A stretch of 64,000 nucleotides of DNA from Marinobacterium arenosum. GTDB lineage: Bacteria; Pseudomonadota; Gammaproteobacteria; Pseudomonadales; Balneatricaceae. Shown here piece by piece: positions 36,328 through 44,413 of the stretch. The first letter of the stretch is position 1; each line of letters starts with the position of its first letter. A model generated the notes under the pieces. It ran no database searches. It was not told the DNA's origin and worked only from the letters and a program-made list of their open reading frames with translations. Both the position numbers and the translations under genes were made by a program. The stretch is taken from assembly GCF_019795155.1 (NCBI RefSeq), contig NZ_JAILYN010000018.1, positions 22,728 to 86,727 of the forward strand, read 5' to 3'.

Positions 36328-37575
36328 CTAGGCCAGAAGCTGATCAAGGATCCTGAAGAAGCGAAGGAGCTCTTCAGTAGTGTTGTAGTGCATGCAGCCA
36401 ACGCGCACGACACCGCCCACTTCGGTTAAGCCCAGCTGCTCGTAGAGCCCCTGAGCGTAAAAATTGCCATCCCAGATGCAGACGTGCTGCTTGCCGAAGA
36501 ACTCCGATACCGCCCGTGGCTCGATGCCGTCGATACGGAAGGCGAAGGTCGGCGTACGCTCGTGCAACCGGTCGGCCGCTGCGATACCGAACAGTTTGAT
36601 GTTCGGGTATTGCTGCAACTTATCCAGGAACAGCGCGCTAAGTTGCTGTTCGTGCTCGGCGATCTTTTGATAGCCCGCCACCAGACGCTCGCGGCGGCCG
36701 TGGCTGCTGTCCAGGCCGGACAAGCCGGCAAGATAGTCAACCGCGGCGATGAAGCCGGCCAGCGCTTCGAAGCTCTGGGTGCCGGTTTCCCAACGGTTCG
36801 GGTCCACATCCTTGGCCGGTGCGACCTTGTACGGTTTCAGCTGAGCCAGCACCGCCTTGTTGCCGTACAGTACGCCCAGGTGCGGACCGAAATACTTGTA
36901 GGCCGAGCTGACCAGCAGGTCGCAGCCCATTGCCTGCACGTCGACCGCGTTGTGCGGCGTGTAGTGCACCGCGTCGACATAGGTCAGTGCGTCGCTGCTC
37001 GCCTTGACCAGCTCGATCACCCGCGCCATGTCGACGACGGAGCCGGTGGTATTGGAGGCGTAGGTAACCGCCACCAGTTTGGTGTTGCTGTTCAGCAGAC
37101 CGGCCAGGTGGTCGTAATCCAGCGTGCAGTCGTCTTCATTGACCCGCACCTGGTGCACGGTGGCACCTTTCTCCTGTGCCGCCAGTACCCAGGGGGAGAC
37201 GTTGGAGTAGTGGTCCAGCGCGGTGACGATGATCTCGTCACCCGGCTGCCAGTCACGGGAGATCGCCCGGCTCATGGTGAACGTCAGGGTGGTGGCGTTC
37301 GGACCGAATACGATCTCGTCACTGCTGGCGGCGTTGTACAGATCTGCAGCTGCCTGACGTGCCTGGGCCATCAGCTCGACGGTGCGATGGCTGGAGAAAT
37401 AGGCACCGCCCAGGTTGGCGTTGTAGCGGCCGAGGTAGCCGACCATCGCCTCCAACACTTCCTGGCTCACCTGGGAGCCGCCCGGACCATCCAGGAACAG
37501 CGGCGTGGAGCCGTCCACCTGCTGCTGCAGGGCGGGGAAACGGGCGCGGATCTTGTCGAGATCGAAAACGGACAT
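36328..37575 (-). CDS. class V PLP-dependent enzyme (cysteine desulfurase-like, VC1184 subfamily)
   Basis: A 415-residue fold-type I PLP enzyme. The Schiff-base lysine is Lys227 in VSSAYKYFGPHLG; His122 (ALDHYSN), Asp201 and His204 (YVDAVHYTPH) contact the cofactor. The family called 'cysteine desulfurase-like' (TIGR01976 type) fits in length and motifs. A Cys lies near the C-terminal loop (QHVCIWDGNFYA), but not in the RxGHHC form of true IscS/CsdA, so sulfur transfer should not be assumed. Start at 37575 behind GGGAGA. It is 17 bases downstream of the dioxygenase gene in one operon, suggesting it acts on the same or a related amino acid. Confidence 0.85.
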   Translation of the reverse strand: MSVFDLDKIRARFPALQQQVDGSTPLFLDGPGGSQVSQEVLEAMVGYLGRYNANLGGAYFSSHRTVELMAQARQAAADLYNAASSDEIVFGPNATTLTFTMSRAISRDWQPGDEIIVTALDHYSNVSPWVLAAQEKGATVHQVRVNEDDCTLDYDHLAGLLNSNTKLVAVTYASNTTGSVVDMARVIELVKASSDALTYVDAVHYTPHNAVDVQAMGCDLLVSSAYKYFGPHLGVLYGNKAVLAQLKPYKVAPAKDVDPNRWETGTQSFEALAGFIAAVDYLAGLSGLDSSHGRRERLVAGYQKIAEHEQQLSALFLDKLQQYPNIKLFGIAAADRLHERTPTFAFRIDGIEPRAVSEFFGKQHVCIWDGNFYAQGLYEQLGLTEVGGVVRVGCMHYNTTEELLRFFRILDQLLA

Positions 37576-37592
37576 CTGCGGTTCTCCCAAAC

Positions 37593-38222
37593 TCAGGCGG
37601 TCAGTACGAAGACGTCCATATGGGCGTCGGAGTCGTTGGCCGGTTCAATCGCATTGGCACTGTGCCAGAAACGGCGGTCGTTCAGCACTACGAACTCGCC
37701 CTTATCGAAGGCGTGGCTGACGAACGGTGACGATTCCTTATCGGTGTGTACCCGGATCTCGCCGCCGTTGACGTTCCGACGATCGATCACGAACACCGCC
37801 AGACGCTCGAAGCCGTCCTGATGAACGCCTTCCGGTGCCGCTTCGGTCTTCGCCTGGTTGCTGGCGATGATCCGCATCTGGTGCACCTCGATCGGGGTCT
37901 CGTCTTCGATACCCGCCATCTCTTTGAACTTGCGGAACATCTCAACGAAGGCTTCGCTGTTGATCACCTGATCTTCGATCTCCGGATAGACCCGCTCGAC
38001 ATTGCCCTGGAAGGTATTGATGTCGTCGCCCTGCACGAACGCCTTGGTCGGCAGCTGGGTCAGGGAGTCTCCGGTAAAGTTGAAATGGGAGTAGCGACGC
38101 AGGCGGAACGCCCCATCCAGGTAGGGACTCGGCGGCAGGCCGTCAAAGGACGGTGCCAGTGCGTTTACGCTCTGCTCGGTCAACTGACCCAGTTCCAACA
38201 GGAATTCTTTTTGGTGATTCAT
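37593..38222 (-). CDS. 2OG-Fe(II) dioxygenase of the free-amino-acid hydroxylase type
   Basis: A 209-residue protein of the PF10014-like family that includes bacterial L-isoleucine and related free amino-acid hydroxylases. The iron ligands are His134-x-Asp136 (GVHQDGFERL) and His187 (NDRRFWHSANAI). RLRRYSHFNFT and VERVYPEIE match the family's substrate-pocket strands. Expected reaction: O2- and 2-oxoglutarate-dependent hydroxylation (or sulfoxidation) of a free amino acid. It is the first gene of a two-gene operon with the class V PLP enzyme. A conspicuous inverted repeat lies upstream at 38355-38383. Confidence 0.85.
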   Translation of the reverse strand: MNHQKEFLLELGQLTEQSVNALAPSFDGLPPSPYLDGAFRLRRYSHFNFTGDSLTQLPTKAFVQGDDINTFQGNVERVYPEIEDQVINSEAFVEMFRKFKEMAGIEDETPIEVHQMRIIASNQAKTEAAPEGVHQDGFERLAVFVIDRRNVNGGEIRVHTDKESSPFVSHAFDKGEFVVLNDRRFWHSANAIEPANDSDAHMDVFVLTA

Positions 38223-38354
38223 CGGGCTCTGCCTCCGTTTGTTGTTATCAGCTAAGGCGTTAAGACCACCGTTCTTCGGCGTGCACAGACCCTACGGTCG
38301 GTGCCTTTCGTTGAGGATATTCTAGCGAGGCGATGGCGGATAAATTTGCCTATC

Positions 38355-38427
38355 TATGCATGGTTTTACTGTTGTAATGCATAAATAAACTAATTTATTG
38401 CTTTGCGATGGTTTTGTTATGCTTTGT
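38355..38427. promoter_or_regulatory. inverted repeat and shared word upstream of the dioxygenase operon
   Basis: TATGCAT (38355-38361) and ATGCATA (38377-38383) form a perfect inverted repeat with a 15-base spacer, and TTATGCTTTGT lies at 38417-38427, all upstream of the operon start (38222). The same 11-bp word occurs upstream of the Lrp-type gene. Candidate regulator sites only. The remainder of the 452-bp gap 38223-38674 is AT-rich and holds no gene. Confidence 0.4.
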
Positions 38428-38674
38428 TTTTGGTTTGGTTAATTGCTGATCGGCGACGGGCTGCCAGCTGGCACCTTGTTAACAGGCTTCTATCGGGTGG
38501 CATGTCGGTGGCGAAACCCTGTACCTGCCACCACACTTAGCCAATAGACGGCCATCATCCTCCACCAGCGGCCGGTTGCCCTTGTTTCCGGTTGTCGGGG
38601 TAAGCGTCCGGCCAGAGGGATGGTGGTTGAACATCGACGCTGATCGCATTCGATTTCAGGAAACAGGGGGCATC

Positions 38675-38839
38675 ATGGTTTATCTCGCTTGGATCATCGC
38701 TATCCTCGGTATGTGCTTCGAACTGGCCGGGCTGCTGGGCGCCGGCATGGGCTGGACCTGGGGTGGAATCCTGATGGTGCTGGCCGGCGGTATTCTCTGG
38801 GGGCTGGCCGGTTCCGCATCGTCGCGTGGTTCCGGTTAG
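38675..38839 (+). CDS. small two-helix membrane protein
   Basis: A 54-residue protein of two hydrophobic segments (VYLAWIIAILGMCFELAGLL and GGILMVLAGGILWGLAG) ending in a short Ser/Arg/Gly tail. The ATG at 38675 has AGGGGG 5 bases before. No family recognised; an earlier in-frame ATG at 38576 would add a non-hydrophobic leader. Likely a small inner-membrane protein of unknown role. Confidence 0.6.
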   Translation: MVYLAWIIAILGMCFELAGLLGAGMGWTWGGILMVLAGGILWGLAGSASSRGSG

Positions 38840-38964
38840 CCGATCACCCGTAGCCAGGGGTTGCGGGCATGAAAAAAGGGTCGATAATGGATGGTCGTCG
38901 GGCCTGACTGTTGCCGGCTCCGGCGGCCAAACACCACAAGGATGAAAGCTTCAGGAGTTCAGGG

Positions 38965-40290
38965 ATGAATAAATCCGTTCTGTCTATTGCCATCGTTGCC
39001 GCCGCTATCGCGGCTGGCGCCGGTTCCGTGAAATTCACTGCCGATCAGGTGGACAGCCAGTTGCTGGCGGGGGTCGAGGCATTCAACGCCAACCCCGCCT
39101 ACCGGGATCAGGTCGAGTTGCAACTCGATCCGGCCCAGCAGGAACGCGGCTGGCTGGCATCCGACTACCGGTTGGCTTTGGTTTTGAAAAAGCCGGATGC
39201 CGACATCCAGGCCCTGCTGGGCGGTGACCGGATTCCCCTGCGTTTGAGTTCTGAGCACCGGCCGTTCAGTGCCACTCTGACTGCCACTTTGGCCGACAGT
39301 GCATTGTTGCAGCGGCTGACGGAGCTTCAGCAGACCCCAGGTCGAGTGCCGTTCAATAGCGTACTGAATGTTGATTTCAACCCACTTAGCCAGTCCGCCA
39401 GAATGGAACTGAATGTCGATTCCGATGCGTTCAGTTTTAGTGAAGAGGGGCAGTCGATGGAGATCGGCGCATTGTCTCTGCAGGGCGAGCTGGATGGCCA
39501 GGCAGTCACACTGGCGATGCAACTGGCTCCGGTGAAGGTAAAGGATAGCCAGGGTAACGGATTGGAACTGGCTGGTATGAAGTTGAACTATCAAGGACAG
39601 TTGCAAGCGGGCAGTACGCTGAGCGAAGGCAGCTATCAACAGTTCGATAGCGAACTGACCCTGATGCCGTTCAGTGTCCGTGATGGTGGCACCCGGGTCT
39701 CTCTGGAACGGTTCGGTATCGTCACCCGGCAGCGGCGCGAAGGTCAGAGGGTGCTATTGGATACCTCCTATCGTGCGGATGGCCCGCGACATTTTGATCC
39801 GGCGACCAAGCGGGAAACCCAGTTCAGCCAGGCTACACTGGGCCTGACCCTTGATCTCGACTCGGCAGGCTTCGACAACGCGATGGCGCGGCTGCAGGCG
39901 CTCAGTCGTCAAGCGGAATTGCAACCGCAGCAACTGGTCGATCTGTTGAATCCGATTACCAGCCAGGGTGTTCGATTGCGGCTCAATGAACTCAGCCTGG
40001 CCGGTGACAGCCCGATGCTGAATGCACAGGGAGAGCTGTCGCTTTCCAGCTTCAACGTCAACGAGCTGGAAGCCGGGCCCCGTACCTTGGCGGAAAAGGC
40101 GGCTGCGGAACTCAGTCTGAGTGCCGATCCAGTTGTCCTGTCCAGACTGGCCGGAGCTCGCTGGCAGCGCGATCTAAGCCGGCTGCAGGCCCAAGGGTTC
40201 GTCACGGTGGTCGACGAGAAGCTACACAGTAAGCTGGAATTCAAGGATCGGGCGCTGCTGGTCAATGGTCAAACATTGATGCGGTTCTAA
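38965..40290 (+). CDS. DUF945 (YdgA-like) protein
   Basis: A 441-residue exported protein with an N-terminal hydrophobic segment (VLSIAIVAAAIAAGAGSV) and a long beta-rich region, matching the DUF945 family by layout (N-terminal membrane anchor, VELQLDPAQQERGWLASDY near residue 50, GALSLQGELDGQAVTL, GVRLRLNELSL, AELSLSADPVVL). The family includes E. coli YdgA and has no settled function. The start ATG at 38965 follows CAGGAG; an upstream in-frame extension is not needed. A clear terminator follows it. Confidence 0.82.
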   Translation: MNKSVLSIAIVAAAIAAGAGSVKFTADQVDSQLLAGVEAFNANPAYRDQVELQLDPAQQERGWLASDYRLALVLKKPDADIQALLGGDRIPLRLSSEHRPFSATLTATLADSALLQRLTELQQTPGRVPFNSVLNVDFNPLSQSARMELNVDSDAFSFSEEGQSMEIGALSLQGELDGQAVTLAMQLAPVKVKDSQGNGLELAGMKLNYQGQLQAGSTLSEGSYQQFDSELTLMPFSVRDGGTRVSLERFGIVTRQRREGQRVLLDTSYRADGPRHFDPATKRETQFSQATLGLTLDLDSAGFDNAMARLQALSRQAELQPQQLVDLLNPITSQGVRLRLNELSLAGDSPMLNAQGELSLSSFNVNELEAGPRTLAEKAAAELSLSADPVVLSRLAGARWQRDLSRLQAQGFVTVVDEKLHSKLEFKDRALLVNGQTLMRF

Positions 40291-40312
40291 GCGACAGCCG
40301 GTTGTATCTATG

Positions 40313-40345
40313 GCGGGCCGACCACTGGCGCGGCCCGCTGTTTTT
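40313..40345 (+). terminator. intrinsic terminator of the DUF945 gene
   Basis: GCGGGCC (40313-40319) pairs with GGCCCGC (40332-40338), followed by TG and five T residues. Confidence 0.85.
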
Positions 40346-40494
40346 CCTGCATGCCAAGTGACCATGTACCCTTTCGATTCCAGCCGCTTCTCGCCAGACA
40401 GTTCTTGCGATAGAAACTCCGGCGCCGGAAATAGTGGCCTCTGTGCACTACCCTTAAGCGGACTTCAGTCACAGAGAGGCCGGGAGGGCAGTGG

Positions 40495-40911
40495 ATGATT
40501 CGACCGAAAAAACTCGATCACATTGTATTGCGCACCACCAAGGTGCAGGCGATGGTGGTGTTCTATGTCGAGGTGCTGGGCTGCACGCTGGAGCGGGAAA
40601 CCGGCGAGGAAAAGGGGCTGGTTCAACTCCGGGCCGGTGAAAGCCTGATTGATATCGTGGCGGTGAACAGCGAACTGGGCCGCCAGGGTGGGCCGGCGCC
40701 GGCGCGCACCGGCAACAACCTGGACCACTTTTGCCTGCAGATCGAAGCGATGACCGAACGGGCGTTGCTCGATTATCTGAACCGGAAAAAGGTACCTTGC
40801 GGGCGCTTTGAAAAGCGTTACGGTGCCGAAGGCTTTGGTGCTTCGCTCTATATTGAGGATCCGGACGGCAACACCGTCGAACTGCGCTTTGCCAAGGGAT
40901 TGCATCACTGA
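40495..40911 (+). CDS. VOC-family (glyoxalase/bleomycin resistance-type) protein
   Basis: A 138-residue protein of the vicinal-oxygen-chelate fold: two beta-alpha-beta-beta-beta modules, with KLDHIVLRT, VEVLGCTLERE, LDHFCLQIEA, and IEDPDGNTVELRF at the end. His in LDHIVL, His in LDHFCL and Glu in NTVELRF are the likely metal ligands. The substrate is unknown; dihydroxybiphenyl-type or stress-protective glyoxalase relatives share these marks. It is divergent from nothing and read alone, between the DUF945 gene and the luciferase-like gene. Confidence 0.88.
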   Translation: MIRPKKLDHIVLRTTKVQAMVVFYVEVLGCTLERETGEEKGLVQLRAGESLIDIVAVNSELGRQGGPAPARTGNNLDHFCLQIEAMTERALLDYLNRKKVPCGRFEKRYGAEGFGASLYIEDPDGNTVELRFAKGLHH

Positions 40912-41026
40912 TTGCGCCATCGCCGATTTCTTCGGATTCGTAGACACTGTTTTGCCTCAATCGTCGAGCGGGCCCGCGCTATACTGGCGGGCCGATTTGA
41001 CAGCCCGAATCTGACAGAGGCAAGCG

Positions 41027-42061
41027 ATGACCCTGAAACTTACCGTCGTTGACCAATCCCCGGTACAGCTGGGCACCGCCGGCCCCGCCGAAGCACCGGC
41101 CTTGAGTGCCCGGTTAGCGCAACAATGTGACCGGTTGGGCTATCACCGCTACTGGCTGGCCGAGCACCACAACAGCAACAGCTTTGCCGGCCCCTGTCCC
41201 GAGGTGCTGATCAGCCATATCGCCTCGATCACCGAGCGGATCCGGGTCGGCAGCGGCGGGGTGATGCTGCCGAACCATAACCCCTATAAGGTGGCCGAAC
41301 AGTTCCGCATGCTGGCAACCCTTTTTGCCGGCCGTATCGACCTGGGCATCGGCCGGGCGCCGGGCGGAGATGGCCTGGCCAGTGCCGCGCTGGCCTATCC
41401 TTATCGGCCCAATCATGGCGAGTACTACTCCGAGCAGGCCGAGTTGCTTTGCCAGATGCTGCGCAATGAGTTGCCGGCCAGCCATCCGTTCCAGGGGCTT
41501 AGAGTGATGCCGGATGATGAGCCCCGACCGGAGTTGTGGATGTTGGGCACCAGTGGTGGCAGCGCGACCCTGGCCGGCCAGTTGGGGATGGCGATGTCGC
41601 TGGGCCTGTTCATCACCCCGGACAACCAGACGGTCGCCATCATGGAGGCGTACCAGCGGGCCTATCGCCAGGCCGGTTTCGAAGGCCTGCCGCGCACCAT
41701 GGTGACGGTGTCCGCGCTCTGCGCCGAGTCCGACGAGCAGGCCCGCTTCCTGGCCGCCTCTCAGGCGCGCTGGAAGGTGATGGCCTTCCGCCACGGTATC
41801 CGCGAACCCTGGCTCAGTCCTGAGGCCGCCTGGGATCATCGCCAACGGATGGGGCCCTCAGACGCCGCCTACTTCGATGCCCTGATCGACTCGGTGGTAT
41901 GGGGCTCACCGGAAAGCTGCGAACGACAGCTGCATCAATTGGCCGATTACTGGCAGACAGACGAGATCGGCCTGGTCACCGTGACCCACGATTTCGACTC
42001 GCGTCGGACCAGTTATCGGCTGCTGGCGGAGCGGTTGCTGGGGGCTCCGCAGCAGGACTGA
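41027..42061 (+). CDS. LLM-class flavin-dependent oxidoreductase
   Basis: A 344-residue bacterial-luciferase-like monooxygenase of the YhbW group: LAEHHNSNSFAGPCPEVLIS, IRVGSGGVMLPNHNPYKVAE, GRIDLGIGRAPGGD and MLGTSGGSATLAGQLGMAMS. It uses reduced flavin to oxidise a small substrate that is not identifiable. The start follows AGAGG. It is closely downstream (115 bases) of the VOC gene, possibly one unit. The 306-bp gap after it to sstT has AT-rich repeats (next entry) and no gene. Confidence 0.9.
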   Translation: MTLKLTVVDQSPVQLGTAGPAEAPALSARLAQQCDRLGYHRYWLAEHHNSNSFAGPCPEVLISHIASITERIRVGSGGVMLPNHNPYKVAEQFRMLATLFAGRIDLGIGRAPGGDGLASAALAYPYRPNHGEYYSEQAELLCQMLRNELPASHPFQGLRVMPDDEPRPELWMLGTSGGSATLAGQLGMAMSLGLFITPDNQTVAIMEAYQRAYRQAGFEGLPRTMVTVSALCAESDEQARFLAASQARWKVMAFRHGIREPWLSPEAAWDHRQRMGPSDAAYFDALIDSVVWGSPESCERQLHQLADYWQTDEIGLVTVTHDFDSRRTSYRLLAERLLGAPQQD

Positions 42062-42130
42062 TGGAATAACCGGCACCGCACTGTTTTTGATAGCCGGCCA
42101 ACCTGGCTTGCCACCGTGCTGTTGAGTTGC

Positions 42131-42195
42131 TGTCAACTTATAACGGTCAACTTAAAAAAAACGGTCAACTCAAAAAAACGGTCAAATCAAAAACC
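42131..42195 (+). repeat. short direct repeats (ACGGTCAA) upstream of sstT
   Basis: ACGGTCAA occurs at 42143, 42161 and 42178 (17-18 bases apart), each followed by a run of A. A further inverted pair AATAAAA/TTTTATT lies at 42207-42225. The spacing is near two helical turns, so it could be a regulator array; it may also be decayed simple repeat. Confidence 0.6.
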
Positions 42196-42367
42196 AATGG
42201 GTGCGAAATAAAATATCGTTTTATTGCTTCTAAATTGAAGAATCTGCTGATATCTACCGCAATCTGCAAGCAATGTCTTTTTTCTTGAGCGAACCTTCTG
42301 CGACTAATGTATGATGCGCGCCGCTGATGGGGATAACCCATAAAAAGAATACATGTTTGGAGTTGTT

Positions 42368-43615
42368 ATGAATCAGTCTCAATCGTTGCTTGCTCGACTG
42401 GCTAAGGGGAGCCTGGTCAAGCAGATCATGTTGGGCATTGCGGTCGGTATTGTTATGGCGTTGACCGCACCGGAAGTGGCCAAAGGATTGTCGATCCTGG
42501 GTGACTTTTTTGTCAGTGCCCTGAAGGCGGTCGCGCCGGTTCTGGTGTTCGTCCTGGTGATGTCGGCGATCGCCAACCAGCAAAATAACGGGGCCAGCCG
42601 GATGCGGCCGATCATTATCCTGTATCTGATCGGTACCTTCAGCGCCGCACTGGTGGCCGTGCTGCTGAGCTTCATGTTCCCGTCCACGTTGACCCTGGTG
42701 ACTACCGAAGTCAGCACCACGCCGCCGGAAGGGATTGCCGAAGTACTGCGTACCCTGCTGTTCAAGGTGGTCGACAACCCGGTCAATGCGTTGCTCAACG
42801 GCAACTACATCGGCATCCTGGCCTGGGCGCTGGGGCTGGGCGTGGCACTGCGTCACGCCAGCGACAGCAGCAAGGCGCTGGTGTCCGATCTGTCCCATGG
42901 CGTATCGTTGCTGGTCAAGGCGGTGATCCGACTGGCGCCGCTCGGTATCTGCGGCCTGGTCGCAAACACCGTGGCCCAGACCGGCCTGGAAGCGCTGTTG
43001 GGTTACAGCCACCTGCTGGCGGTACTGCTGGGTGCGATGGCGATCGTGGCGCTGGTGGTCAACCCGCTGATCGTCTTCCTGAAAACCCGTCAGAACCCCT
43101 ATCCGCTGGTGTTTACCTGCCTGCGCGAGAGTGGCGTGACCGCGTTCTTCACCCGCAGCTCGGCGGCCAACATTCCGGTCAACATGAACCTGTGCGACAA
43201 GTTGGGCCTGCATGAGGATACCTATTCGGTGTCTATCCCGCTGGGCGCCACCATCAACATGGCCGGCGCGGCGATCACCATCACCGTACTGACTCTGGCG
43301 GCGGTCAACACCCTGGGCATCGAAGTGGATATCTCCACCGCGCTGCTGCTCAGCCTGATCGCGTCCGTTTCCGCCTGCGGCGCCTCCGGCGTGGCCGGCG
43401 GCTCGCTGCTGCTGATCCCGATGGCCTGCAGCCTGTTCGGCATCTCCAACGATGTGGCGATGCAGGTGGTAGCGGTCGGATTCATCATCGGGGTGGTGCA
43501 GGATTCCGCCGAGACCGGCCTGAACAGCTCCACCGACGTGCTGTTCACCGCGGCGGTCGATATGGCCAACCCGGTGGCTGAACGCGAAGCGGTGGGTGAG
43601 CGTACCACGGCTTAA
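42368..43615 (+). CDS. sstT: serine/threonine:Na+ symporter SstT
   Basis: A 415-residue transporter of the DAACS family. Marks: [29 protein letters not shown] segment ([20 protein letters not shown]), the [19 protein letters not shown] stretch and [20 protein letters not shown]. It takes up serine or threonine with sodium. The ATG at 42368 has TTGGAG upstream; an earlier in-frame ATG at 42353 is less well placed. It is monocistronic and closed by a strong terminator. Confidence 0.95.
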   Translation: MNQSQSLLARLAKGSLVKQIMLGIAVGIVMALTAPEVAKGLSILGDFFVSALKAVAPVLVFVLVMSAIANQQNNGASRMRPIIILYLIGTFSAALVAVLLSFMFPSTLTLVTTEVSTTPPEGIAEVLRTLLFKVVDNPVNALLNGNYIGILAWALGLGVALRHASDSSKALVSDLSHGVSLLVKAVIRLAPLGICGLVANTVAQTGLEALLGYSHLLAVLLGAMAIVALVVNPLIVFLKTRQNPYPLVFTCLRESGVTAFFTRSSAANIPVNMNLCDKLGLHEDTYSVSIPLGATINMAGAAITITVLTLAAVNTLGIEVDISTALLLSLIASVSACGASGVAGGSLLLIPMACSLFGISNDVAMQVVAVGFIIGVVQDSAETGLNSSTDVLFTAAVDMANPVAEREAVGERTTA

Positions 43616-43638
43616 GCTCACGCTGGCTGAGCACGAAG

Positions 43639-43670
43639 AACCGCTGTCCGCAAGGGCAGCGGTTTTTTTT
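43639..43670 (+). terminator. intrinsic terminator of sstT
   Basis: AACCGCTGTCC (43639-43649), GCAA loop, GGGCAGCGGTT (43654-43664), followed by a T-run. Confidence 0.9.
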
Positions 43671-43740
43671 GTATCTTTTTTGAATATGGACGACCGACAG
43701 TTAGGGGCGCGGTAAAAGCCCTTTCACAGGGTGAGCATCT

Positions 43741-43765
43741 TGTAGGAGGGGCTTCAGCTGCGACC
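43741..43765 (+). repeat. REP element (left) of the RAYT unit
   Basis: The 25-base unit TGTAGGAGGGGCTTCAG.. lies 15 bases outside the 3' end of the transposase gene. Its inverted near-identical copy is at 44283-44307 on the other side. Confidence 0.85.
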
Positions 43766-43779
43766 GATTTACCGGCCTC

Positions 43780-44238
43780 TCACAACCATTTGGCATCCCA
43801 CAATGAATACTCCGCCACCGAACTGACCAGCCCGGCACGTAGAGGGTTTGCGACCAGATAACGGGCAGCATGCAGACAATCCGCTTCGGAACGCATAGCC
43901 CGATCATAAAAACCATCCTGCCAGAGCGGCCCCTCACGTCGAAGAACCTGATTGATCTGGCGCGCACTGCTACCTTTCACGTTATGGACCAATTTGGACA
44001 GCGACATACCCATTCTAAGCTGCACCAGCCAGTGCAGATGATCAGGCATCACCACGAATGCCCAGGTATCCGCTCGATGTTGCTGACGACGCAGAGTATC
44101 AACCAGCAACCGCCCGATAAAAAAGTGCTGGAAAACCGGCTCCCGGTGTCGGGTACAGGTGGTAACCAGATACACCTGCTCAGGCAACGAAATACGGCCT
44201 CGCCGCAACGCCCGGCCATGCGCGTTTAGATTGCTCAT
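43780..44238 (-). CDS. REP-associated tyrosine transposase (RAYT, TnpA_REP)
   Basis: A 152-residue Y1-type (HUH) transposase. YLVTTCTRHREPVF is the first strand, the HUH motif is MPDHLHWLVQL (His-x-His), and the catalytic Tyr is likely in YLVANPLRAGL. The family is domesticated and mobilises or maintains REP sequences rather than whole insertion sequences. The gene lies between inverted REPs 15 and 45 bases from its ends, a REPtron-like arrangement. ORF intact. A more distant, interrupted REP-like copy is at 59013-59051. Confidence 0.93.
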   Translation of the reverse strand: MSNLNAHGRALRRGRISLPEQVYLVTTCTRHREPVFQHFFIGRLLVDTLRRQQHRADTWAFVVMPDHLHWLVQLRMGMSLSKLVHNVKGSSARQINQVLRREGPLWQDGFYDRAMRSEADCLHAARYLVANPLRAGLVSSVAEYSLWDAKWL

Positions 44239-44282
44239 CGTCTCAACCTCCCTGTTGATTCGATGAGCTTAACAGGGCAACA

Positions 44283-44307
44283 GGTCGCGGCTGAAGCCCC
44301 TCCTACA
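44283..44307 (-). repeat. REP element (right) of the RAYT unit
   Basis: GGTCGCGGCTGAAGCCCC.. is the inverse complement of the left REP, with one mismatch in 25. It lies 45 bases before the transposase start. Confidence 0.85.
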
Positions 44308-44346
44308 AATTGGTGTTCAGTCGCGGCCTTCGGCAATCAAAAAATA

Positions 44347-44380
44347 CAAAAAAGCCCGCGATGCTGGATGCAGCGCGGGC
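44347..44380 (-). terminator. intrinsic terminator of metG
   Basis: On the minus strand GCCCGCG (44380-44374) pairs with CGCGGGC (44360-44354), followed by T-run (plus-strand A at 44347-44353). Confidence 0.88.
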
Positions 44381-44413
44381 GTTTTCAGAAGCTGATAGCT
44401 TGCAGCTGTGAAC

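Noticed and set aside
36484..37821. 445-codon plus-strand frame
   Set aside because: Antisense to the class V PLP gene and dioxygenase; real motifs are on the other strand.
42254..43621. 455-codon open frame, His/Gln-rich, minus strand
   Set aside because: Antisense to sstT; amino-acid composition is that of a shadow frame.
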